64,000 nt of DNA from Physcomitrium patens. Lineage: Eukaryota > Streptophyta > Bryopsida > Funariales > Funariaceae. The notes below the pieces were generated by a model that had not been told where the DNA came from, made no database searches, and worked only from the letters and a program-made list of their open reading frames with translations. This document shows, piece by piece, positions 38,276-49,779 of the stretch (position 1 is its first letter; each line of letters begins with the position of its first letter). A program made the translations under genes and the position numbers. The stretch is from assembly GCF_000002425.4 (NCBI RefSeq), contig NC_037272.1, forward strand, positions 13,404,174 to 13,468,173, in the 5' to 3' direction.

Positions 38276-39325
38276 ATGGAAGTAGACCAGGTCATAGACA
38301 GTGCATCTCCACAAGTAGACAATAGAGTGGCAACTCCTGCAGATCTTCAAGCTCTTATGAATAGTGTACGAAAGGAGATTGCATTTCTTCACAATCCAAG
38401 TAAAGAACCTCAAATTGATCTAGTGACCGAAGAAGCTAGACGCAAAATTCATAGCCTACAACAAGAGATTATTCGACTGTGAGAAGCAAGACATGTGTCA
38501 CATACGACTCCTATGGATACTTCAAGGATTAATACGAAAGAACCAAAAGCGAGTATGCCAGACAAGTTTGATGGAACAAGAGCCAACTTCCGAGGTTTTG
38601 TGCAACAAGTACGGCTTTACCTACGCCTATACCCTTCTCGTTATCCGAATGGATTTACCCAAGTTGCTTTCATAGGTACTCTTCTATCAAGAAATGCTCG
38701 CTCTTGGTTTGCTCCACTATTGGAGAAGGATTCTCCAATATTGTACGACCTAGAGGCTTTCATAGAGAGACTTACTGCTGCGTTTGGAGATAGCGATCGA
38801 GAAAGAGTGGCTGAAAGAAAGATACAAAATCTGCGACAAGGATCACGTTCTGCTGCAATCTATGCTGCAGAATTTCAACAGCTTACATGTGATCTTGATT
38901 GGAATGATAAGGCGTTCATGACACGATTTCGATATGGACTGAGAGATGATGTCAAGAACTTATTGATCACCATGCCTAAGGCGGATACTTTAGAAGAACT
39001 TATATCTCAGGCAATTATTTGTGACAACCGCCTCTTTGAATTACGACAAGAAAGACGATCAAGCTGGAGAAATGATGGAGCATTTGCTACATTTTCAAAA
39101 GGTCCAGAGAATCACTCCACAGATCTTGAATCCATGCAAATTGATGCGGTACGTTTCAAACCCCTCACAGCTGAGGAAAGGAAGCGACGGTTTGAACAAA
39201 ACTTGTGTTTATATTGCGGAGAAGCGGGCCATAAAGCTGTAGATTGTCGGAAGAAACAAAAGCCTCAAACAACAAGATTCAGGAGTACAAGCATGCAAGA
39301 AAACAAGGACGCCCAGCCACAATAG
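38276..39325 (+). pseudogene. Element A gag (capsid and zinc knuckle)
   Basis: About 349 codons from ATG 38,276 to TAG 39,323-39,325, interrupted by one TGA at 38,480-38,482 where CGA is likely. A heptad-like N terminus, the capsid core (MPDKFDGTRANFRGFVQQVR, TLLSRNARSWFAPLLE, ATYAAEFQQL-like segment) and one zinc knuckle, CLYCGEAGHKAVDC, of the C-x2-C-x4-H-x4-C type. Gag forms the particle and binds genomic RNA. Pol lies in the -1 frame and overlaps the gag end by about 80 bases. Confidence 0.85.
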
Positions 39326-39340
39326 GGACCGTGCGGCTGG
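39313..39340 (+). other. Hairpin around the gag stop codon of element A
   Basis: CCAGCC (39,313-39,318) is the exact complement of GGCTGG (39,335-39,340); the gag stop TAG lies in the 16-nt loop. The same place in E keeps GGCTGG, with CTAGCT as partner, which still pairs through two G-U pairs. Candidate signal for moving ribosomes from gag to the -1 pol frame. Confidence 0.55.
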
Positions 39341-41112
39341 ACATCTCAACATCCAAAATTAATCAAGGTCCCTTTCTCTCAGCTCAACCTTCAGATTGTT
39401 TTATGGTACCTTTACATCTGGGTATTCAAGAACTACAAGTCGATGCTTTATTAGACTCGGGTGCATTTGCTTGCTTTATAGATGGAGAGTTTGCCAAGCT
39501 TCACAATATTTCTCTTGTAAAGAAACTTAAGACTGTCCATGTAGAAGTCATAGACGGACGACCATTGTCTTCGGGCAATGTTATCCATGAAACTAAACCA
39601 TTGAAGGTACGTCTTGAAAATCATGAGAGCAATATTGTGTTTAATGTTATCAAGACCCCTTCATGTCCTATCATTTTGGGACTATCTTGGCTTCATAGAT
39701 ATAATCCATTGATAGATTGAAAGTTGCGGAAAGTGACATTTCCAACAAACTCCTTGAAGGTGGAATCTGCCAAGACAATGTCTAGAAACAAATCCTTGTT
39801 TATAGGTGCAAGGGCTTTCATGAAGGAAGCCAAGCAAAATACACCTCTTGTCATCTTTGCAACTCCGACTCGAGAAGATGCAACTCCGACTTTGGTTATT
39901 CCAAAGAAGTATGAAGAATTCAAAGATGTCTTTGAAAAGAAGAATGCTGATATGCTGCCAGAGCATCGACCCTATGACTGTGCCATTGAATTGCAAGAAG
40001 GAGCACAACCACCTTTTGGACCAATCTACAATTTGTCGCAGACGGAGTTGACTGAGTTGCGGAAGTACATTGACAAGAATCTAGCCAAGAACTTCATCCG
40101 TCATTCGAAGTCGCCAGCTGGGGCACCAATCTTATTTGTGAAGAAGAAGGATGGCTCACTATGGATGTGCGTGGACTATCGAGGTCTCAACAAGGTGACA
40201 AAAAAGAATCGCTACCCACTGCCTTTGATCTCTGGTCTTCTAGAACAACTTGGGCGTGCAAGGATCTTTACAAAGATTGACCTAAGGGGAGCTTACAACC
40301 TTGTGCGAATTAAGGAAGGAGATGAATGGAAGACAGCGTTCCGAACAAGGCATGGCCATTTTGAATACAATGTCATGCCATTTGGTCTTAGTAATGCTCC
40401 AGCGGTCTTTCAACACATGATGAATGACATCTTTTGAGAGCATCTAGACGATTTTGTTGTCATCTATCTAGATGATATTTTGATATTTTTTAAGAACGAG
40501 GAAGAACATGAGAAGCACGTTCGTCTAGTACTTAAAAAACTACGGGAGCGAGGACTCTATGCCAAATTGGAGAAGTGCTTATTTCACCAAACTGAGATGG
40601 AGTTTTTGGGATTCATTGCGACTACGGAAGGCTTGAAGATGGATCCAAAGAAGGTGGAAGCAATCATGTCTTGGGAAGTTCCGAAGATGGTTAGGGACGT
40701 ACAATGTTTTCTTGGATTTGCTAACTACTATCGGATCTTCATCAAGAATTATTCTCAAGTTGCTGCCCCCCTCACTCAGTTAACGTGTAAGGACAAGCTC
40801 GAATGGGGACCTATCGCAGAAAAAGTATTTCAAGATTTGAAAATGATATTTACTACAGCTCCAATCTTGGTACATCCGGACTTTACAAAGGCCTTTTATT
40901 TGGAGACAGATGCGTCGGATTTTGCTTTGGGAGCTGTACTTTCACAGATGGGCATAGATGAGAAGCTCCATCCAGTTGCGTTCTATTCTCGAAAATTCTC
41001 TGCTGCTGAGATCAACTATGAGATCCACGATAAGGAACTCCTTGCTATAGTAGATTCTTTCCAAGAGTGGCACCACTTTCTCGAAGGAACTGCACATCTA
41101 ATAACCGTATAT

Positions 41113-41116
41113 ACGG
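41113..41116 (+). other. Target duplication ACGG, left copy
   Basis: ACGG directly precedes the TG of the B left LTR and recurs directly after the CA of the right LTR (49,780-49,783). Removing one copy with B gives [11 protein letters not shown], the normal RNase H continuation. Confidence 0.92.
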
Positions 41117-42457
41117 TGTTGTGTTGTAACACGAGTATACAGTGAAAATAAAAAAAAAAAAGGGAATTTTATTAATATTGAGTTACCTTGAATATTGGGA
41201 GCATCGACCAACTCTAGTACAAATACTGAGTGGTCAGGTTCAGTCACTCCGTTACAGTCAGCCGGGGCATACTGAAATGCTCTGTTCGATTCCAATAACG
41301 GGAGTCAGCAGGAAGAAAAGGACCAATTCACACGACAGGTTCGAGGAGCCAATTGGATCCAATTTCGATAATCCAATCCGGGTCCTCTTATCCAATATGA
41401 GACCTGAATTGGCCGGTCAACCCAATGCAGTCTAATTACGGGAAATCCAGGTCTTACTACGGGTCTTAGCCAATCTGACGCGAGGACCAATTTGACCCAA
41501 TTACGGGAACATCCAGGTTACTACGGGCATCTTTCCCAATATAGGACCTGAATTGGTCGGGCGACTCAATGTGGTCCCGATTATGGGGTTTCGATTCTGT
41601 TTCGGGCTGTCCTGTTCTCTGTGCCGTTTCAAGGAACGTTGTTTACGGTAAATGGATCTCTTAAAGGTAAAAACGGAGGAGAAGGCCTTGATGACGTGAG
41701 CCAATTTCGGATCTAAGCTCTGACGACGGGAGCCAATTCCGGATCTAAGATGGAAGATTGAAGAAATTCAGAGGATAAGGTTAGGGGAGAATATAGTTTT
41801 GAGGGGGGAGGTTTTTTTTTCGGGGAATCGGGGGGGGAGCTAGTTTTCAAGCTTTTGCAAGGTTACCAGTTCGGTTTTCATTGGAGGTTTTTGAAGATCA
41901 AGGAAATTAGAGAGAGGAGCTTCATGCTTCGGGTCGGGGAAGGAAAGACATAGAATTTGGATTTCTCTTCTTCGTAGAGTTTTGGGAAGACTGAGGCAAT
42001 CGCTGCTGAAGTCAGTGTTGTAATGGTGAATCGAGATTTTTAAATGAAGTGGATTTGAATACTCTTGACTGTTTTGTAAAATCGAGTTACGTCTGTGATT
42101 GAAGGATTAAAGGGGTGTCTATAGGATTGAGTATGCGGAGTAAATGAAATTTATTGGGTTAATCTAACAGGACAGTCAGTGGATACAAGATTGTAAGTAC
42201 AAAGGGGTACTGAAGATTAACAGTTTGGGTTGTTCGGGGTTCTCTGTAACGTCTAGAGACCTATCGGTTGTGGCAAAAAAAAAGACTTCGATAAGCAGTC
42301 GAAGAGCATCCGTATAGATTTACGGTACATTGTTGCAGTGGTTTATATTCCAGCAGTCAAAAACTGATAGACTGCTTGACTATCGGCGAATCTCCATACT
42401 ACCTTCTACAGCCAGACGCTCGACGCGTTTTCGAGCAGGAAAGCATGTAATACGACA
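41117..42457 (+). repeat. 5' LTR of B
   Basis: Starts TGTTGTGTTGTAAC, ends AATACGACA. Between about 41,325 and 41,715 it holds at least ten CCAAT boxes and two diverged units of about 120 bp built on CCAATAT-GACCTGAATTGG and TTACGGGAA-CATCCAGG motifs. No clear TATA box near a fixed start was found. Confidence 0.92.
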
Positions 42458-42461
42458 TAAG

Positions 42462-42478
42462 TGGTGAACCCGACGTGA
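42462..42478 (+). other. B primer-binding site
   Basis: TGGTGAACCCGACGTGA begins four bases after the LTR end and starts with the TGG expected from a tRNA CCA end. The same place in G keeps TGGTGAACTTGACGTGA. The tRNA was not identified. Confidence 0.6.
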
Positions 42479-42528
42479 AAGCTTGAGGTGGAAGGTATTA
42501 GATTTCGGTTGATTTTATCTTTATTTTT

Positions 42529-44901
42529 ATGGAAAACAAAAATAAAAATTTTGAAGGATTTTTGGGAGAAGTTTCTGGTGGGGAGTCTTCTAAAGGACAA
42601 GGTATGCACATGGATCCGTCTATTGCTAGTTTGTTTGAAGCCTTCTCATTGTCAATGCAGCAACAGCAAAGCAATGATCGAAAGGAAGCTTTGGCAACCA
42701 AAGCATTGCAAGCAGTGGTCAATAAAATTGATCAATTTGATGGGAGGAATATTTCAAGGTATTTAAGATGTTATGTTCGTGAAATGGAATTAAATCGGGT
42801 TTCTGAGAAGAAAATGGTTGCACTATTTGGACTTGCCAGGATACCGGAGATAAGGGACCACATTACATCGATTACAGATCGTTGTGGGAATTCATGGGAG
42901 GATTTTTCACATACATTGAAAGACGAATATTTCTTGGAAGATGCTGATCGCGTTACTAAGAAGCTGTTTCTGGGATGGATTGAATGGCCCAATAAGAATT
43001 TGCAAGCAACAGAGCTACTAAGGGAATTTGAGAGGCAGTACTCTCAATTATCGAAGGTAGAAAAATTGACATTGGAGCCGAACAAAGTTGATCTATTTCT
43101 TCAAGCTGCTGATGGAGAATTGCAAGAGAAATTAGAACCCCTTCTTGAAGACAAAGAAGAAGATGAAGGATTGACGACGAAGTGGAAGAACGTTGAAGAT
43201 GCGGTGGGGTTGCTTACAAAAAAAGAAAGGAGGAAGGATAGGAGCAATATTCCGAAAACAGTACAAGCACCCAAAGCTCCAGTACGTACAACACCACCGA
43301 CAATGCCTACAGTTCAACCTTCGACATTCTTGTCAAAGAAAGCAGATATGGGTATGGAAGAAATTATACGAGGAATGCGAGATCTTCAAATCAAATTGGC
43401 AAGACTTGAAGAGATTACTTCTATAAACAATTCGAAGAATGTTTCAAAACAAGGATATGTACAAAGATGCATTTGGTGTGATGATGCTTCACACACTAGA
43501 AAAGATAGCAATGAATTTAATAATATGATACGGCAGGAAATTATTTGCTGGAAAGATGGGAAGATAGCATTGAAAGATAGGGAGGATCTTCTTCAAACCA
43601 ATTTTGGCAAGGGAGGAATGAGAGCATTGGTTCAAGATTACTTAAAAGAGCATGAAACAGTAGAACGAGAAAGTGCAAGTTATGGTGCTAGAGTAGATGA
43701 TGAAATTGGTGGAAGTACGGAAACTAGTGAGTTTTGGGCTTCTATCGTTTCTACAATGCAAGAAGGGAAATTACCTCGAGAAGCGTTATTGAGAACTGCA
43801 GCTACAATACGAGGAAGAACAGGTTGGGAGGATCCCGTTGAGTCTCTTTCAGTTCATGCATATATTTCTAGGAGCCAACATGAAGCTTTGATGGAAGAAA
43901 AAAGATGAGGAAATTTTGATGATACTAGAGAAGGAAATTCTTTTAAGAGGGAAACTCGAGGAGACAAGGCTCGGGAGGCAGCTTCACAAGAATTGCCCGT
44001 AAAGGATACCTCAGCATCATTGGGAGAAAAAACAACGGAGACAAAAGATAAGGGCAAATCAATTGCTTATAAGCTACTTTCTGACATTGAAGCGGCAGCA
44101 AATTTGAAAGGGGTGTTAGAAGAACGTATATTAAACGCTAAGGTAGAATTCACATTGAAAGAAGTCTTGGGAATTGCAAAGAAGGAGTTTCATGATGTTA
44201 TCATTGACAGCATTAAGCAAAAGAGGCAATTAATGAGCGAAACTGGAATGAGTCATGCTATTGATGCAAGAATATGTAGAGATGAAGAAGAGGTTGATAT
44301 TGGTTACAAGCAACCAACAAATGAAAAGAATGGGTATAATCAGCGAGTACGTTTTGAAGATTCTAGTGACAAGGAAATGGAAACTTTGAGCCATTATATT
44401 CGAAAGCATTGGGCAAGGGCAACTACTGAGGTATTGGTGAAGGTAGGAGATATAGAAGAACCAATAGTTGCCTTGGTGGACCATGGTTCTGAAATAAATC
44501 TCATGTCTAAAGATCTTTATAAGAAGCAAAAATGGCCAATTGATATGGAACATGGATGGGCAATACGAGCAGCTAATAACACACGAGGCGAATGATATGG
44601 AGCTTGTCCAGATGTCAAAATTCGGATTGGGGATGTTGCGACGGAGCAACATTTCTTCGTTCAAGATACAACGTCTTATCCGTTGATTTTAGGACAACCT
44701 TATATCACGGCAACACGGATGGAAACAAAGGCACTTGACGATGGTTTTGCTTATGCAAGGGTACGGAGCGAAGATGGGAGGAAAGCTGTACAATTTCTAA
44801 CAGTACCTCCTAACCATGAACGGAATCGAGATAGGTTGAGGGAGAAACCATTGCCAAAGATTGTTGAAGGATTTAAGGATTTTGGGGAGGTACCACTGTA
44901 A
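42529..44901 (+). pseudogene. B gag-protease frame
   Basis: About 790 codons in one frame with TGA at 43,906 and 44,593, ending at TAA 44,899. Gag: Gln-rich N terminus, LRCYVREMELNRV, acidic stretch DKEEDEG, zinc knuckle CIWCDDASHTRKDS near 43,470-43,510 (last Cys is Ser here but Cys in G), then ALLRTAATIRGRTGWEDP. Protease near 44,430-44,800: VALVDHGSEINLMSKDLY, KWPIDMEHGW, YPLILGQPYITATRMETK. The active site is Asp-His-Gly in B, G and H rather than Asp-Ser/Thr-Gly, so it is a family trait, not a mutation. Confidence 0.85.
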
Positions 44902-47900
44902 AGCGAGATTATGGAGGTACAAAAGAGGAGGTACTCTCACGAGATGAAGGTGCCTTTGATGCGAGTTTTATTGGTATATTGGAGAATGGAAATATTATGT
45001 ATAAGAAAGTTGATGATTTTAAAAGAAAAGAAAGAAAAAGATTATATGATATTGAAGGACAGTTACGCAAGATAGGTACATTGCAAGATGATGAGAGGAT
45101 TTTGGGTGTTTATGAAGAAAATGGGCTGGAAGATTCATTGGAATTGATTACATCTATTGGGTTAGGGGATAATGATAAGATTGTTGAGATTCATTCGAGA
45201 GAGGTTTATACCATGCTTGAATCTTTTCAAGTACCAGAAGTCACAGTAGAGACGAGATATAAAACGGCAGATAAGAAGGTAAAGCCTGTTGCCGGACCAT
45301 TACCAGAGGATTCTAAAGAACAAATGGGAGAAGCATCAAAAGAAGCAAGTTTAAGAGATCCAATGAGTATTGGACATCAGTTTACTGAAGAGACTTTTGA
45401 AGAATTGAAGATTGGTTCTGATGGTTCTTTATTGCCGGAGGAAATTACTTGCTTCAAAAAGATGTTGGCTAAACAAGGTAGATCGTTTGCCTTCGAATCT
45501 CATGAAATTGGGTGTGTAGATCCAAATATTATAACACCTATGGTTATCTTCACTGTACCACATGTACCTTGGAATCTAAGACCGATTCCAGTACCGAGGG
45601 CACATTTACCTAAATTGGTAGAACTATTGAAAGAAAAGATAAAGATGAAAATATTGGAACCTTCATTTGCGTCGTATTCTAGTCGATGGTTTACGGTACC
45701 TAAGAAGAATGGGTCACTACGGTTTATTCAAGATATGCAGCCGGTGAATGCTGTAACTGTCAGGAATGCAGGAATTGGACCTATTGTGGATGAATTTGCT
45801 GAGGCGTTTGCTGGAAGGGCGATCTATTCAATGGGTGATTTGTATTCAGGTTATGATCAATTTCAACTTACCGAAGGAAGTAGAGATATGACAACGATGA
45901 GAACACCGCTTGAATTGATTAGAATGTGCACTCTTCCTCAAGGCGCGACCAACTCAGTTGCGCATATGATGAATGGGATGAATAAGGTATTGAGAGATTT
46001 TATTTCGGAAAAGACTATGCCTTTTCTGGATGATGTTCCTATAAAAGGGTGCAGAGAAGGAGACAAGGATGAAACTTTAGATACGAGGGGGTGTCGCAGA
46101 TATGTTGTTGATCATATATAAGATTGTGAAAAGATTTTAACTCGGCTTGGAGAAGTTCATCTTACATTATCGGGTATGAAGTCCATATTTGGAGTACGAG
46201 AGGTTGTAATTGTTGGACATTTATGCGGATCTTACGGAAGAAAACCAGATCCGACTAAATTTGATGCAATTGGAAGGATGAAAGAGGATTGTGGTTCTTT
46301 AACAGAGGTTCGCAGGTTTTTGGGTGCATGTGTATTTTATCGAATCTGGATCCCTCATTTTGCTCACATAGCGGATCCATTATATGAACTGTTACGCAAG
46401 GGTTACCGATTTGAATGGAAAGAAAGGCATATTCAGGCAATGCAAAGATTGAAGAAATTATTGATGTCACCTCCAATATTGAGGAAGGTTGATTATAAGT
46501 GCAATAGACGAGTGATTTTTACTGTAGATGCTAGTCTAATTGCCGTTGGATGGGCGGTGGGTCAAGATGATTTGAATGGGAGTAGATTTGCAGTTCGATT
46601 TGGGGCTAAAGTTTTAAGTATTCGTTAGTGTGCATATTCGCAAGTCAAAAGAGAACTTTGGGGAGTTGTTTCGGCTATGAAAGCTGAAAAGGACTATTTG
46701 ATTGGGGCAACAGTAGTAATTGAAACAGATTGCTTGCCATTGCTTGGAATGATTATTAACTGTTCAACGCCAGATATTGCAATGTTGAGATGGATTGCTT
46801 ATATTAAGTCGCTAAATCCAGAATTTAAGCATATCACTGGAAAGGACAATTTAGTAGTAGACATGCTATCTCGAGCAAGATACGAGAGGGAGGACGAAAT
46901 GGTTGAAGACATTGATGATGTCGGATTGAAATTCTATTCAATATCAAATCTCAACAGAGAAGACAAGCTATTTCTTGAAGAATCTTATGAAGGAGAATTA
47001 TTGGATATTGGTCATTATTTGAATACCTTGTCTAAGTAGGGGAATTGATCTACAGAAAAATTCAAACAAATAAGAAAAAAAACATATGGATATTTACTTC
47101 GAGATGGATTCTTATAGAAGAGACCGAAGAAAGGAATTGGGATGCCACAACGAGTGATAGGCAAAAGGGAAGAAAAACTAAAATTATTAAAGGAGTTTTA
47201 TGATAGTTTATGGGCAGGGCATAGAGGAATCTGGGCTACTTTTGCTAAACTCAAGGAACGATATTGGTGGAAAAATATGTATCGAGATGTGCTCTCATTT
47301 GTAGAGTCATGTGAAATCTGTCAATTGTATTGTAATATCCGACATTGAGATGGTCTTCATCCTACGTATCCTCTGGCTATTCATTTTAAATGGGTTGTTG
47401 ATTTGGTTATTATGCCGGTTGGGTTATGGCAGATGAGATATTTGGTTTTAGCTCGTGAAGATTTATCAAATCAAGTAGAAGGAAGAGCATTGAGGACAAA
47501 ATCTACAGAGGGGATTTGTAGGTTTTTTCTTGAAGATGTCATTTGCCGTTACGGGTGCGTAGGGAAAATCACTGCAGATCGTGGAGAATTAAATGCACAA
47601 GAAGCTCGTAAGTTCTTTGAAAAATGTGGAGTTAAACTATCACTGACTACTGCTTATAATCCGGAAGGGAATGCGAAAAGCGAACGCGGTCACCTGCCGA
47701 TTGTGAAAGCATTGGTTAAAGCTTGTAATGGGAAGGTTAAAGAGTGGCCACGGCTTTTGTCATTTGCATTATGGGCTGATCGAACAACACATAGTTCGGT
47801 GACAGGATATATGCCAGTAGAACTTATGACAGGTCAAAAACCAATTATGCCGATTGAAGAAAAGGTACTTACTTGGAGTATGCTACCATGGGAAGATGGA

Positions 47901-48377
47901 TTGACAAGAGAAGAACTTCTGGCTGTTAGGATTCGACAATTGGAGCAAAGAACGGAAGATGTCCAGATAGCATTGGAAAGGTTAAAAAGAGCTAGGTTAC
48001 AAAACAAGGCGCGATTCGATAAGCAACATCGATTGAGACCAAAAGCAATCGAGGAAGGTGACTGGGTACTTGTTTATGACAATAGTCTGGATAATCAACA
48101 TAGTACTTTGCGGAAATTTTCAAAACGTTGGTTTGGACCATATGTTGTAACAACTGTTCATGATAATGCGACTTACTCATTACGGGAGTTAGATGGTACA
48201 AAATTGAAAATACCAATTGCAGGGAAGCGAGTAAAAATATTTAAACGAAGACACGCAGAGATGAATATGGAAGACCTTAATGAAGGTACAGAGATTCCGC
48301 AGCAAGAAGATGAAAGTGATTTGGATAATGAAGGTGACGAAGACGAACTGGACAGAGACGTAGGGGATATATTCTGA
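44880..48377 (+). pseudogene. B pol: RT, RNase H, integrase
   Basis: The frame opens around the gag-protease stop (VKRDYGGTKEEVL, then ILENGNIMYKKVDDFKRK) and ends at TGA 48,375. RT: LRPIPVPRAHLPKLVELL, SRWFTVPKKNGSLRFIQDMQ, YSMGDLYSGYDQFQL, PFLDDVPIKG near 46,018-46,047. RNase H: TVDASLIAVGWAVGQ near 46,520. Integrase: zinc finger HRGIWATFAKLKERYWWKN to CEICQ, core VVD, TADRGE and KSERGH (D, D, E), C-terminal SKRWFGPYVVTTVHDNATY and an acidic tail. Stops at 46,119 (TAA), 46,626 (TAG), 47,037 (TAG), 47,046 (TGA), 47,117 (TAG) and 47,346 (TGA), mostly at Gln, Trp or Arg positions. No chromodomain. Confidence 0.87.
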
Positions 48378-48425
48378 ATCAAATAGCAATTGGATAAATT
48401 GGTGCATACCGGAGGATGCACAGGT

Positions 48426-48439
48426 TTAGAGGGGGTGGA
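48426..48439 (+). other. B polypurine tract
   Basis: AGAGGGGGTGGA abuts the right LTR; G has AGAGGAGG at the same place. It primes plus-strand synthesis. Confidence 0.75.
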
Positions 48440-49779
48440 TGTCGTGTTGTAACATGAGTATACAGTGAAAATAAAAAAGAAAGGAGAATTTTATTAATAT
48501 TCAGTTACCTTGAATATTGGGAGCATCGACCAACTCCAGTACAAATACTGAGTGGTCAGGTTCAGTCACTCCATTACAGTCAGCCGGGGCATACTGAAAT
48601 GCTCCATTCGATTCCAATAACGGGAGTCAGCAGGAAGAAAAGGACCAATTCACACGACGGGTTCGAGGAGCCAATTGGATCCAATTTCGATAATCCAATC
48701 CGGGTCCTCTTATCCAATATGAGACCTGAATTGGCCGGTCAACCCAATGCAGTCTAATTACGGGAAATCCAGGTCTTACTACGGGTCTTAGCCAATCTGA
48801 CGTGAGGACCAATTTGACCCAATTACAGGAACATCCAGATTACTACGGGCATCTTTCCCAATATATGACCTAAATTGGTCGGGCGACTCAATGTGGTCCT
48901 GATTACGGGGTTTCGATTCTGTTTCGGGCTGTTCTATTCTTTGTGCCGTTTCAGGGAACGTTGTTTACGGTAAATGGATCTCTTAAAGGTAAAAATGGAG
49001 GAGAAGGCCTTGATGACGTGAGCCAATTTCGGATCTAAGCTCTGACGGCGGGAGCCAATTCCGGATCTAAGATGGAAGATTGAAGAAATTCAGAGGATAA
49101 GGTTAGGGGAGAATATAGTTTTGAGGGGGGAGGTTTTTTTTTCGGGGAATCGGGGGGGGAGCTAGTTTTCAAGCTTTTGCAAGGTTACCAGTTCGGTTTT
49201 CATTGGAGGTTTTTGAAGATCAAGGAAATTAGAGAGAGGAGCTTCATGCTTCGGGTCGGGGAAGGAAAGACATAGAATTTGGATTTTTCTTCTTCGTAGA
49301 GTTTTGGGAAGACTGAGGCAATCGCTGTTGAAGTCAGTGTTGTAATGGTGAATCGGGATTTTTAAATGAAGTGGGTTTGAATACTCTTGACTGTTTTGTA
49401 AAATCGAGTTACGTCTGTGATTGAAGGATTAAAGGGGTGTCTATAGGATTGAGTATGCGGAGTAAATGAAATTTATTGGGTTAATCTAACAGGACAGTCA
49501 GTGGATACAAGTTTGTAAGTACAAAGGGGTATTGAAGATTAACAGTTTGGGTTGTTCGGGGTTCTCTGTAACGTCTAGAGACCTATCGGCTGGGGCAAAA
49601 AAAAAGACTTCGACAAGCAGTCGAAGAGCATCCGTATAGATTTATGGTACATTGTTGCAGTGGTTTATATTCCAGCAGTCAAAAACTGATAGACTGCTTG
49701 ACTATCGGCGAATCTCCATACTACCTTCTACAGCCAGACGCCCGGTGCGTTCTCGAGCAGGAAAGCACGTAATACGACA
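48440..49779 (+). repeat. 3' LTR of B
   Basis: Matches 41,117-42,457. Starts TGTCGTGTTG, ends AATACGACA, followed by the ACGG duplication. Confidence 0.92.

Larger units (their letters stand above)
39244..41116 (+). pseudogene. Element A pol, first part: protease, RT, RNase H
   Basis: Protease with LLDSGAFACFID near 39,450-39,485; RT with [51 protein letters not shown] and the catalytic YLDD box near 40,465; RNase H with ETDASDFALGAVLS near 40,905 and EIHDKELLAIV near 41,020. Stops: TGA 39,718-39,720 (Trp expected) and TGA 40,435-40,437 (Arg expected). Pol cuts the polyprotein and copies RNA into DNA. Interrupted at 41,116 by B and continues at 49,780. Confidence 0.88.
41117..49779 (+). mobile_element. 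Element B: complete non-chromodomain Ty3/gypsy-type retrotransposon with fungal-like pol
   Basis: 8,663 bp: LTR 41,117-42,457, PBS-like site, gag-protease frame, pol in another frame, polypurine tract, LTR 48,440-49,779, ACGG duplication. The LTRs differ at roughly 40 positions by my count (about 97% alike), nearly all transitions. About eight in-frame stops make this copy inactive. Motifs unusual for plants: protease DHGSEINLMS, RT PFLDDVPIKG, integrase NPEGNAKSERGH. I associate this combination with gypsy elements of fungi. Plant lineages without chromodomain from mosses and lycophytes (Phygy, Selgy) are the alternative. Confidence 0.92.

Noticed and set aside
41305..41490. 61-codon minus-strand frame, repeated at 48,627-48,812
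   Set aside because: The two copies are the same place in the two LTRs of B; conservation reflects LTR identity, not coding.
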